Part shown: positions 22,898 through 30,177 of the stretch, one piece after another | How the letters are laid out: each line of letters starts with the position of its first letter | Position numbering within the stretch: position 1 is the first letter of the stretch | Source: Micrococcus lacusdianchii | Lineage (GTDB): Bacteria; Actinomycetota; Actinomycetes; Actinomycetales; Micrococcaceae | Length of the DNA: 51,889 bases | Direction: 5' to 3' | Assembly (NCBI RefSeq): GCF_023155805.1 | Contig: NZ_JAKNUW010000015.1 | Location: 1 to 51,889 of the forward strand | Program-made: the position numbers and the translations under genes | Notes under the pieces: generated by a model | Told to the model about the DNA's origin: nothing | Seen by the model: the letters and a program-made list of their open reading frames with translations, nothing else | Databases searched by the model: none

Positions 22898-23734
22898 ATG
22901 GAATACCTTGTCCCGATCCTCGCCGTGGTGGTGATCGGCGTCCTCACCCTGCTCGTCACGCGCTGGCTCTCCGGCCGTCCGTCCCCGGCCGCGGAGGCCT
23001 CCCCCGGCGCCCCGGAGATCTCGCGGGAGGCCACACCGGAACGCGCCCGGGCGGCCGCTCGGCGACTGGACGAGGAGACCCACCGGGCCGTGTACGGGCA
23101 CATCGCCCAGGGGCGACCCTTCGAGGCCGTGCGCGACTACCGCCGGCACACGGGCCGTTCCGTGCGCGACGCCCTCCTGGACGTCCAGTCCCTGACCCTG
23201 CACCCGCAGGTCTACTCCCTGCCCGCACCGGAGGAGGAGCCGACGTCGCACACGTCGGTGGCGCCCTCGAAGGAGGGGCCGGCCGTGGACGACGAGGCCG
23301 AGGACCGGGCCCCGTCGGTGGGCGAGGACCGCCCCGTCGGTCCGGAGCGTCCGCACGGCGCGCACGCCGCGGACCCCGTCGCCGGGGCCTCCGAGGAGGG
23401 GCTGGCGGTCGACGACGTCGCGGGCGGCCCTGTCATCCCCCCGGTCTCCGCGGAGCGGGAGGAGCTCACCTCGCTGACCATCCCCGACCACTGGACCGCG
23501 GCGCCGACCCCGGAGGAGCCGCACTTCGAGGTGGAGGTGATGCGCGGGGACGAGTCGGTGCGCCTGGCGTCGGAGGACCTGCCGCCCTGGCTGCGGGACC
23601 AGCTCTCCGCCATGATCCGCGACGGCAACCTGGAGTCAGCGGCGGTGCAGCTCTCGAGCCACTCGAGCCTGTCCGTCCCGGAGGCGTTCGAGCTGCTCCG
23701 CCGCATGAAGGAACGTCGGGACGGCGGGGGCTGA
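22898..23734 (+). CDS. Membrane-anchored hypothetical protein
   Basis: 278 aa, not recognised. One N-terminal transmembrane helix (YLVPILAVVVIGVLTLLV) is followed by a basic RWLSGR stop-transfer. A small helical region (about 45-105) contains HRAVYGHIAQGRPFEAVRDYRRHTG, resembling the helix-turn-helix repeat of actinobacterial proteins that carry a ribosomal L7/L12-like C-terminal segment. Then come a long acidic, Pro/Glu/Val-rich linker and a C-terminal helical pair (MIRDGNLESAAVQLSSHSSLSVPEAFELL) that repeats the same theme. TAGACT lies 7 nt before ATG, so leaderless. A huge hairpin follows the stop. Confidence 0.65.
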   Translation: MEYLVPILAVVVIGVLTLLVTRWLSGRPSPAAEASPGAPEISREATPERARAAARRLDEETHRAVYGHIAQGRPFEAVRDYRRHTGRSVRDALLDVQSLTLHPQVYSLPAPEEEPTSHTSVAPSKEGPAVDDEAEDRAPSVGEDRPVGPERPHGAHAADPVAGASEEGLAVDDVAGGPVIPPVSAEREELTSLTIPDHWTAAPTPEEPHFEVEVMRGDESVRLASEDLPPWLRDQLSAMIRDGNLESAAVQLSSHSSLSVPEAFELLRRMKERRDGGG

Positions 23735-23743
23735 GTCCCGCCG

Positions 23744-23804
23744 GGTCGACGTCCTTTCGCGGGGTCGCCCTGGTTCCGGGCGACCCCGCGAAAGGACGTC
23801 GACC
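23744..23804. terminator. Exceptionally long perfect hairpin
   Basis: A perfect 27-bp stem (23744-23770 with 23778-23804) with a 7-nt loop TGGTTCC, starting about 10 nt after the stop codon. It contains an AAAGG/CCTTT step. It is much longer than needed for termination. Confidence 0.85.
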
Positions 23805-23854
23805 GGACCGGAGTGGGACCCGCTGCCTCACAGAGCCGCAGCCCCGGACGCGTC

Positions 23855-23889
23855 GAGGGCCCCGGATCCGTCATGGATCCGGGGCCCTC
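23855..23889. terminator. Hairpin at the 3' side of tRNA-Ser(GCT)
   Basis: Perfect 15-bp stem GAGGGCCCCGGATCC / GGATCCGGGGCCCTC with loop GTCAT. It lies just downstream of the minus-strand tRNA and shares its arm with the hairpin on the tRNA's other side. Confidence 0.8.
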
Positions 23890-23895
23890 TCTCGC

Positions 23896-23983
23896 GGAGA
23901 CGGGGGGATTTGAACCCCCGGCCCACCTTTCGGCGAGCCCTTCATTAGCAGTGAAGTCCATTCGGCCGCTCTGGCACGTCTCC
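23896..23983 (-). tRNA. tRNA-Ser (anticodon GCT)
   Basis: 88 nt with acceptor stem GGAGACG/CGTCTCC, T-arm GGGGGTTCAAATCCCCC and the long class II variable arm. The anticodon loop CTGCTAA gives GCT, decoding AGC and AGU. CCA is not encoded. Confidence 0.96.
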
Positions 23984-24093
23984 CTCCGTCCGCACCGCCT
24001 CGCGACGAGGCGCGGCGGACCGGATCAGCCTACCGCGCACGTGGCACCCCGGGCAAAGGGGGCCCGAGGACTCCGCCCTGCGAGAGCGCATGA

Positions 24094-24132
24094 CGAAGGG
24101 CCCCGGATCCGACACGGATCCGGGGCCCTTCG
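24094..24132. terminator. Hairpin terminator after the PRC-barrel gene
   Basis: Perfect 17-bp stem (24094-24110 with 24116-24132), loop GACAC. It sits downstream of the minus-strand PRC-barrel gene and upstream of tRNA-Ser(GCT). The core GGGCCCCGGATCC equals the hairpin at 23855. Confidence 0.85.
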
Positions 24133-24175
24133 AGGTGAGATCACACGGCGTCAGCCGCGCGGTGCCTCAGTGCGA

Positions 24176-24991
24176 TCAGCGCAGGCCGTCGCGATCGTTG
24201 CGGACGTCGCCGTCGCGGTCGATCTCGACGTCCTCGTGGCGCAGCTCCTCGGAGACGGTCTCGGTCTCCTGCACCTGGCGCTTGCCCAGGGACACCTTCT
24301 CGGCGTCCACGGTCTTGTTGACGACCGGGGTCTCCTCGTAGGTGGTCACGGAGACCTCGTTGTCGCCGTCCACGCGGGCCTCGGCGGAGTTGGCGTCGAT
24401 GGACTCGCGCTCCACCACGACCTCCTCGCGGGTCACGGGGACCTCGACGGTCTCGGTGGTGGTGTAGGACTGCTTGCGCAGACGCACGCGGCCCGAGGCC
24501 TTGCGCTCGGTGCCGACCTGCAGGTGCTCGTCGCGCAGGACCATCGAGTCGTCGTCGTTGTCCACGGCGGTGCGGCGGTCGGTGTCGACGACGTCGCGAC
24601 GCTCGGTCTCGACGCGGTCGGTGCCGGTGGTCACGGTGCCGGCGTAACGATCGGTGTCCACGCGGTCGTGGTCAGCAGCCGAGTACTCCATGGAGTAGTA
24701 CTCGTAGATGCGCTGCTCCTCCTCGGGGGTGAGGGAGCCGTCGGCGTCCACGTTCGGCGCGTCCTTCACGAACTCCTTGGTAAAGGGGACGGTGATGCCG
24801 TCGGTGGTGGTCTGAGCCTGCTGCAGCGGGACGAAGGTCTCCTTCGCGCCGAACAGGCCGGTCTTGACGGTCACGAACGTGGGCTCGTTGGTGACGTCGT
24901 CCAGGTACACCTGGCCGACGGAGCCGATCTTGTCGCCGTCGGTGGAGAAGACGTCGCCGTTCTGCAGCTGATCGAGAGCGTTGCGATCCAT
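24176..24991 (-). CDS. PRC-barrel and DUF2382 (YsnF/AvaK) domain protein
   Basis: 271 aa, very acidic and polar. Residues 1-~85 form a PRC-barrel (GDVFSTDGDKIGSVGQVYLDD, then TFVTVKTGLFG and FVPLQQAQ). After an Arg/Asp/Thr-rich linker, residues about 150-265 match the YsnF/AvaK DUF2382 domain with its core VRLRKQSYTTTETVEVPVTREEVVVER. Such proteins are common in stress-resistant actinobacteria, but no biochemical function is established. The start is ATG with AAAGGAG about 9 nt upstream; an earlier in-frame ATG is less likely. The 5' region contains a GGGG/CCCC hairpin and a weak GTTCAC-type repeat. Confidence 0.83.
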   Translation of the reverse strand: MDRNALDQLQNGDVFSTDGDKIGSVGQVYLDDVTNEPTFVTVKTGLFGAKETFVPLQQAQTTTDGITVPFTKEFVKDAPNVDADGSLTPEEEQRIYEYYSMEYSAADHDRVDTDRYAGTVTTGTDRVETERRDVVDTDRRTAVDNDDDSMVLRDEHLQVGTERKASGRVRLRKQSYTTTETVEVPVTREEVVVERESIDANSAEARVDGDNEVSVTTYEETPVVNKTVDAEKVSLGKRQVQETETVSEELRHEDVEIDRDGDVRNDRDGLR

Positions 24992-25278
24992 GATGAGTGC
25001 TCCTTTTGAATCGGGATTGTCGAACTTGTTCACGGGGCTTTCACCCCGTCACATCGATCACCATTCCGCACGGCGGGGCGCGGCGTCAACAGCGTCGGCG
25101 CTCTCGAATGACGATTCCCAGGCCGCTGTCAGGAAACTGCATTCACCCGCGGAATCGCGCGGTTCAGGATGCGTCGTACCGGGTCCGTTACCCGGCCTCC
25201 AGGGAGGTCTTCATCCCTTGACCTGAACCACTAGGCTGTGCTTTCCAGGGTGGACCCGCCGCCCGGAGGAGGTACACC
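24992..25278. promoter_or_regulatory. Divergent intergenic region with a weak GTTCAC-type direct repeat
   Basis: 287 nt between the PRC-barrel and FAD-protein genes. GTTCAC (25028) and TTTCAC (25039) lie 11 bp apart, resembling a degenerate PHO box. TAGGCT at 25232-25237 is a likely -10 for the right-hand gene, with a leader of about 35 nt. The middle part is unusually low in GC and shows nothing else. Confidence 0.4.
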
Positions 25279-27258
25279 GTGGACCGGACCGTCGTGGCGC
25301 ATCGCACCCTCGCCGTCGTGGGGGTCGGGCCACGGGGCGTCATGGTGCTGGACCGGCTCCTGGCCCGACTCGAGTCGGGCCAGGCCGGCGCGGGGCCCTG
25401 GACCCTGCACCTCGTGGACCCGCACCGGGTCGGCTCCGGGCGCGTGTGGCGCCCGGACCAGGACCCTCTGCTGCTCATGAACACCCCGGCCTTCTTCCCC
25501 ACCGCATGCGCCGCGGACAACCCCGGGCTGCGCCCGTCCTCCGTGTCCGCCTCCTTCGACGACTGGCGCCGCGCCCACCCCGTCGCCGCGGGGGGCCTCG
25601 AGCGGGAGGAGTACCCGCCACGCGGCGTGTACGGCCGCTACCTGGAGGACACGGTGGACGCCCTCCTGTGCGCCCTGCGAGCGCGCCCGGAGGTCGGCGA
25701 CGTCGTCGTGCACCGCGCGGAGACGGTCGCGCTCCACCCGACGGACGACGGCGACGCGCGCCTGACGCTGCGGCCGTGCGACCCGGGCGGAACCCCGCGG
25801 GTGGAGGCCGGCGTCGAGGAGCTGACGGCCGACGCCGTCGTCCTGTGCCTGGGCCACCAGGACGCGGTGCTCAGCGCCGCCCAGCGGCGTCTGGCCGAGA
25901 CGGCCCGGGAGTCCGGCGTCCTGCACTACCGGGGGCCGCACCTGCCCGCGGAGCTGGACGTGGACGCCGTGGGGGCGGAGGACACGGTGCTGGTGCGCGG
26001 CATGGGGTTGAACGCGTTCGACCTCCAGGCCCGGCTGACCGAGGGCCGGGGAGGCGTCTTCCGTCCCACCGGGGCCGGTCCCGGAGAGGCCCTGGAGTAC
26101 GCGCCCTCCGGCCGGGAGCCGCGGCTGCACCTGATGTCCCGGCGCGGCGTGCCCTACTTCCCGAAGGCACAGGTGGAGACCTTCGTCCCCCGCAGGGTGC
26201 GCCTCGAGTACCTCTCGGACGCGGCGGTCGCGGACCTGCTGGACCGGCACGGCGAGCTGGACGTCGCGGAGCACGTGTGGCCCCTGCTCCACCGGGACGT
26301 GATGCGCCACTACTACGCGACGCTCGCTCGCGTGCACCCGGAGGCCCTCGGGGGACCGGTGGCCGCGGGCCGGTTCCTGCTGGAGCTGGTCGGCATGTTC
26401 GAGGACGCCGGCCGCGGCGCCCCCGTGACGGCCCGCCACGCCGAGGAGCTCCTGCAGGGCTACGCCCCCGAACGGCGCCTCCTGGACATCCGCTCGTGGG
26501 CCGCCCCCTTCCAGGACGCCGTGTTCGCGAGCGCCGCGGAGCACCAGGGGGCGGTCGCCGAGCTGCTGGGCCATGCCTGCGAGGAGGCGGCGGCCGGGGA
26601 GGACTCCCCGTTCATGCAGGCGGTGGGCGCGCTGCACGCGGGGCGGCTGCGCATCAAGACATGGGTGGCGCAGGGGCTGGTCTCCGAGGTCTCCCGCGTC
26701 CGGGACGTCCAGGGGTGGCTCGAGCCGTTGGTGGAGGGCCTGGCCTCCGGTCCCCCGCTCCTGCGGGTCGAGCAGATGCTCGCCCTGCACCGGGCGGGCC
26801 TGCTCACCTGGGCGGGGCCCTCGCCGCAGGTGGACGCGGACGCCGAGGCCGGCGTCTTCCGGGTCCGCAGTCCGCGCGTCGGCGCGGAGGACGCCGTGGA
26901 GCCGGCGGTCACGGAGGGCACCTGGCTGGTGGAGGCCATGATGCCGCCCAACCGTGTGGACGCGGCGGCCGCTCCGCTGATCCGGCAGATGCTGGCCGAC
27001 GGGGTCGCCGCCACGGGCACGTGGGAGGACGAGGAGGGCGCCCCGCGCCCCAGCACCGGCTTCGACGTCACCGCCCGGCCCCACCGCCTGCGGTCCGCGG
27101 AGGGCGCCGTCCACGAGCGGATCCTGGTGCTCGGACTGCAGCTGTCCGGCATGCAGTGGGGCACGGCCATCGCCGCGGAGGCCGGCGCCGACGCCCGGGA
27201 CCGCGCCCTGTCCCTGGCCGACGCCGACGCCGCCGCCCAGGTCCTGCTCGGCAGCTGA
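25279..27258 (+). CDS. Large FAD/NAD(P)-binding protein (NAD_binding_9 family)
   Basis: 659-aa predicted flavoprotein. The N-terminal dinucleotide fold is VVGVGPRGVMVLDRL (13-27), a GxGxxG variant seen in the FAD/NAD(P)-binding family of pfam13454. The PAFFPTA segment and a second nucleotide-fold strand ADAVVLCLGHQ follow. LVRGMGLNAFDLQARLTEGRGG is another family block. The C-terminal half is long and mostly helical, ending in LGLQLSGMQWGTAIAAE. The reaction is unknown; relatives are annotated as oxidoreductases or adenylate-cyclase-associated proteins. The GTG start is supported by GGAGGAGG 6 nt upstream. It is monocistronic. Confidence 0.78.
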   Translation: MDRTVVAHRTLAVVGVGPRGVMVLDRLLARLESGQAGAGPWTLHLVDPHRVGSGRVWRPDQDPLLLMNTPAFFPTACAADNPGLRPSSVSASFDDWRRAHPVAAGGLEREEYPPRGVYGRYLEDTVDALLCALRARPEVGDVVVHRAETVALHPTDDGDARLTLRPCDPGGTPRVEAGVEELTADAVVLCLGHQDAVLSAAQRRLAETARESGVLHYRGPHLPAELDVDAVGAEDTVLVRGMGLNAFDLQARLTEGRGGVFRPTGAGPGEALEYAPSGREPRLHLMSRRGVPYFPKAQVETFVPRRVRLEYLSDAAVADLLDRHGELDVAEHVWPLLHRDVMRHYYATLARVHPEALGGPVAAGRFLLELVGMFEDAGRGAPVTARHAEELLQGYAPERRLLDIRSWAAPFQDAVFASAAEHQGAVAELLGHACEEAAAGEDSPFMQAVGALHAGRLRIKTWVAQGLVSEVSRVRDVQGWLEPLVEGLASGPPLLRVEQMLALHRAGLLTWAGPSPQVDADAEAGVFRVRSPRVGAEDAVEPAVTEGTWLVEAMMPPNRVDAAAAPLIRQMLADGVAATGTWEDEEGAPRPSTGFDVTARPHRLRSAEGAVHERILVLGLQLSGMQWGTAIAAEAGADARDRALSLADADAAAQVLLGS

Positions 27259-27270
27259 GGCTCCGGGCAC

Positions 27271-27313
27271 GACGGCGGGCCGCCGGGAGACGCGCTCCCG
27301 ACGGCCCGCCGTC
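27271..27313. terminator. Two-tier hairpin terminator
   Basis: Outer 12-bp stem GACGGCGGGCCG / CGGCCCGCCGTC encloses an inner GGGAG/CTCCC stem. It lies between the FAD-protein gene and the convergent nuclease gene; a second dyad, CCGGTCAGC/GCTGACCGG (27341-27361), overlaps the nuclease stop codon. Confidence 0.83.
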
Positions 27314-27344
27314 GTCGTCCGGGCTGGGTGGACGACCCGCCCGG

Positions 27345-30101
27345 TCAGCGCTGCTGACCGGGCGCGTGCGCGCGACCGCGGCCCGGGTGCTCGCCCGGCG
27401 CACGGTCACCGCCGTGGCCCTGGCCCGGATGGACGCCGGCGCAGCGCATCCACGCGGCCGCGTTGAACGCGGTGTCGCACTGCTCGCCCGGCGCCGGGGT
27501 CACCGGGTCCACGGGGTCCACCGGGTCCACCGGCTCGGTGGCGGGCCCGTCGAGCTGCAGGCCCACGAGGATCGGGTTGTGGTCCGAGGAGCGCCACTGG
27601 TCGGGCGAGTACAGGTCCTCGGTCGTGTAGTTGTGCCGCGAGTACTCCAGGGCGATCGACTCGTTGGCGTTGATCATCCAGATGTCCTGGCCGGTCACGG
27701 TGGCGTCCGCAGCGGGTGAGGCGAAGATGTGGTCCAGGCTTCCCACGGCGCCGTCGTACGTGTACGAGTACTCGTCCGTCTTGGCGCCCTGGGAGATGTA
27801 GCCGGCGGCCTCGATCACGCGGATCGGGTCCTCCTGCTCGTAGGCGTTGAAGTCGCCCAGCAGCAGGACCCGATCGGTGCCGGCCCGCACCGTCATCTCC
27901 GCCGCGAAGGCGACGAGCGCCTCGGCCTGGGCGACGCGGTCCGCGTTGTAGGCGCCCTGGCCGTCCCCGGAGTCCACGTTGTCGCCGGTGGCACCGGAGC
28001 CGCCCTTGGACTTGAAGTGGTTGGTGATGGCCACGACGTCGGTGCCCTCGACGCCCTCGGGCGTGCCGTCCGCGACGCGGAAGTGCTGGGCCAGCGGCTC
28101 GCGGGCGTTGTCGAAGTTCACCTGGTCGTCCAGGAGGACGGACTCGCCGATCGGGGTGACCTCGGAGGGCTGGTAGATGAAGGCGTTGCGGATGACGTCC
28201 TCGTCCTCCACGGCGGGGCGGTCCGTCGGGGAGGCGACGTAGGCCCACTTCGCCTCGCCGGCCTGCGCGTTCAGGGCGTCCACGAGGTGCGCGAGGGAGT
28301 GGTCGCGGTCGAGCCCGAACTTCGCGGAGTTCTCGATCTCCTCGAGGGCGACCACGGACGTGTCGAGGCCGTTGATCGCGGTGGCGATCTTCTCCTGCTG
28401 GCGCAGGAGGTCCTCGGTCTCGTACGCGCCGCGGGGCAGGCAGCCGTTCGTGGTGACGGGATCGCCCTCACGGTCGCGGTACGCACCGCAGCCGGCGACC
28501 TCCTCACCCAGGGTGGTGAAGTAGTTGAGCACGTTGAAGCTGCCCATGCTGACGTTGCCGCCGACGGCCTCTGGGGCGGCCTCTTCAGCGCGGTCGTTCT
28601 CCACGTCCACGGGCTCCACGCGCTCGGCGTTCGCGTCGGTGAGCTGCTCGAGCGGCTGGAATGACCAGGCGTCGTACCGGTAGTCCAGGATCACCGGCGT
28701 GCGGAAGTCGAGCGAGGCGCCGACGCGCACCGGGTCGCCCGCGTCCAGGTACGGCAGCGTGCCCTGGTTGCCGGGGGAGCGGCCGAAGTTGGTGGAGGCG
28801 CCGTCGTCGAGGACGATCAGCTTCTGCGCATTGGCGGCCGCGACCGCCTGCGCCTCGGCGCCGGGCAGGGCCACGGACGTCGGGTTGTCCAGCGGGTCGG
28901 TCCCCGGGACGATGCCGAGGGAGCCGTACCGGTTGACGTCGTAGTTGTCCGTGACCGTCCACTCGCCGGCGGGGGCCAGCAGCTCGCCCTCGTGGGCCTC
29001 CTTCTCCGCCTCGGTCAGGGGGAAGGACAGCGCGCGGGGGGTGACCGCGCCGGCCGCGGCCACGGTCTGCACGTCGCCGGCGGAGACCGTGATCTGGGTC
29101 AGGCCGTAGTACTCGCCGGCCGTGCCGGTGACCGTGACGGTCTCGCCCAGCGTCACGGAGCCGACGGTGTCGGGGGAGTAGACGAAGACGCCGTCGGAGG
29201 CGCCGGGGGTGGCGTCGTCGGCCCCGCCGGAGCCGGGGGTCTGGATGTAGTAGCCGTTGAATCCGCCGGTGGAGTAGACCGCCGTGACCACGCCCGTGGT
29301 GGTGACGGCCTGGCCGTCGTAGGGGGTCGCGGAGCCCGTGCCCTGGATCTCGGCGACGGTCAGCACCGGGGCCGTCGGCGCCGGGTCCACCGGGTCCACC
29401 GGGTCCACCGGGTCGACCGGGTCCACCGGCGGCTCGCCCGAGGCGGAGGAGTTCGTGGGCGTCGGGGTGCCGGTGAGGGTGAAGTCCGCCGCGTTGACGT
29501 CCGTGTCCACCCCCTCGGTGCGGGTCATGGACTTCGGGTCCGTGTTGGCGGAGGGCGCGGCGGCCGGGGCGGTCTCGTAGGTGTTCGAGGTGCCGTAGCC
29601 CAGCACGTCCGCGACCCCGGCGACGTCGTCGGTCAGGATCGAGCCGACGGGCAGGCCCGCGACGGTCCCGGCCTGGTCGGCGAGCACGATGGTGCCCTTC
29701 GTCCCGGCCGGGTTGAACGAGCCGCCCGCCACGAGGTCCGCCTCGGGCAGCGCGGCGCCGGTGGTGCCGTTCGAGCCGCCGGAGATCAGGTAGTAGCCCT
29801 TCGCCGGGATCACACCCGAGAGCGCCACCGTGTTGTTCGGAGAGGACGTGCCGGTGGCGGAGCGGTACTGCAGCGACCAGCCGTCCAGGCTGATCGGCTG
29901 GTCCGTGGGGTTGTACAGCTCCACGAACTTGTGCGTGTAGACCGCGTTGGCGGAGCCGCCGTTCGTGTAGGCCTCATTGATGACGAGGGAGTCCCCGGCC
30001 GGGGAGGCCTGGGCGGGGGCGGACAGGACGGCGGGGGCGAGCAGCGTCAGGGCCGCCGCGGTGGCGGCAGTGCGGACGAGGCGCAGGCGGGGCGCGTGCA
30101 T
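27345..30101 (-). CDS. nucH: Secreted ExeM/NucH-family endonuclease with lamin-tail domain
   Basis: 918-aa extracellular nuclease. A Sec signal peptide (LTLLAPAVLSAPAQA) is followed by a lamin-tail domain (about 35-190: VINEAYTNGGS, FVELYNPTDQPISLDGWSL). A (VDP)n linker leads to an OB-fold (VLTVAEIQGTG, about 250-400). The C-terminal endonuclease/exonuclease/phosphatase domain has GSFNVLNYF, VALEEIEN, ITNHFKSKGG, LLGDFNAY, SLDHIFAS and SSDHNP, with all metal and catalytic residues present. The last ~35 residues are His/Gly/Arg-rich. ATG 30099-30101 has GAGAGGA upstream. Its start is 76 nt downstream of the UshA-like gene, so the two probably form an operon that turns extracellular DNA into phosphate and nucleosides. 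Confidence 0.9.
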   Translation of the reverse strand: MHAPRLRLVRTAATAAALTLLAPAVLSAPAQASPAGDSLVINEAYTNGGSANAVYTHKFVELYNPTDQPISLDGWSLQYRSATGTSSPNNTVALSGVIPAKGYYLISGGSNGTTGAALPEADLVAGGSFNPAGTKGTIVLADQAGTVAGLPVGSILTDDVAGVADVLGYGTSNTYETAPAAAPSANTDPKSMTRTEGVDTDVNAADFTLTGTPTPTNSSASGEPPVDPVDPVDPVDPVDPAPTAPVLTVAEIQGTGSATPYDGQAVTTTGVVTAVYSTGGFNGYYIQTPGSGGADDATPGASDGVFVYSPDTVGSVTLGETVTVTGTAGEYYGLTQITVSAGDVQTVAAAGAVTPRALSFPLTEAEKEAHEGELLAPAGEWTVTDNYDVNRYGSLGIVPGTDPLDNPTSVALPGAEAQAVAAANAQKLIVLDDGASTNFGRSPGNQGTLPYLDAGDPVRVGASLDFRTPVILDYRYDAWSFQPLEQLTDANAERVEPVDVENDRAEEAAPEAVGGNVSMGSFNVLNYFTTLGEEVAGCGAYRDREGDPVTTNGCLPRGAYETEDLLRQQEKIATAINGLDTSVVALEEIENSAKFGLDRDHSLAHLVDALNAQAGEAKWAYVASPTDRPAVEDEDVIRNAFIYQPSEVTPIGESVLLDDQVNFDNAREPLAQHFRVADGTPEGVEGTDVVAITNHFKSKGGSGATGDNVDSGDGQGAYNADRVAQAEALVAFAAEMTVRAGTDRVLLLGDFNAYEQEDPIRVIEAAGYISQGAKTDEYSYTYDGAVGSLDHIFASPAADATVTGQDIWMINANESIALEYSRHNYTTEDLYSPDQWRSSDHNPILVGLQLDGPATEPVDPVDPVDPVTPAPGEQCDTAFNAAAWMRCAGVHPGQGHGGDRAPGEHPGRGRAHAPGQQR
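29383..29427. repeat. 9-bp tandem repeat encoding the Val-Asp-Pro linker of NucH
   Basis: Five tandem units of GGGTCCACC (one variant GGGTCGACC) encode VDP repeats between the lamin-tail domain and the OB-fold. A second run of three units at 27505-27531 encodes a VDP linker after the nuclease domain. Copy number may vary between strains. Confidence 0.85.
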
Positions 30102-30177
30102 GGGGTTCCTCTCGGAGGGGGCTGGGCGAGGTCGGAGGCGGAGCACGACGACGGCCGGGGGTGGCCGACGGGGCGGG

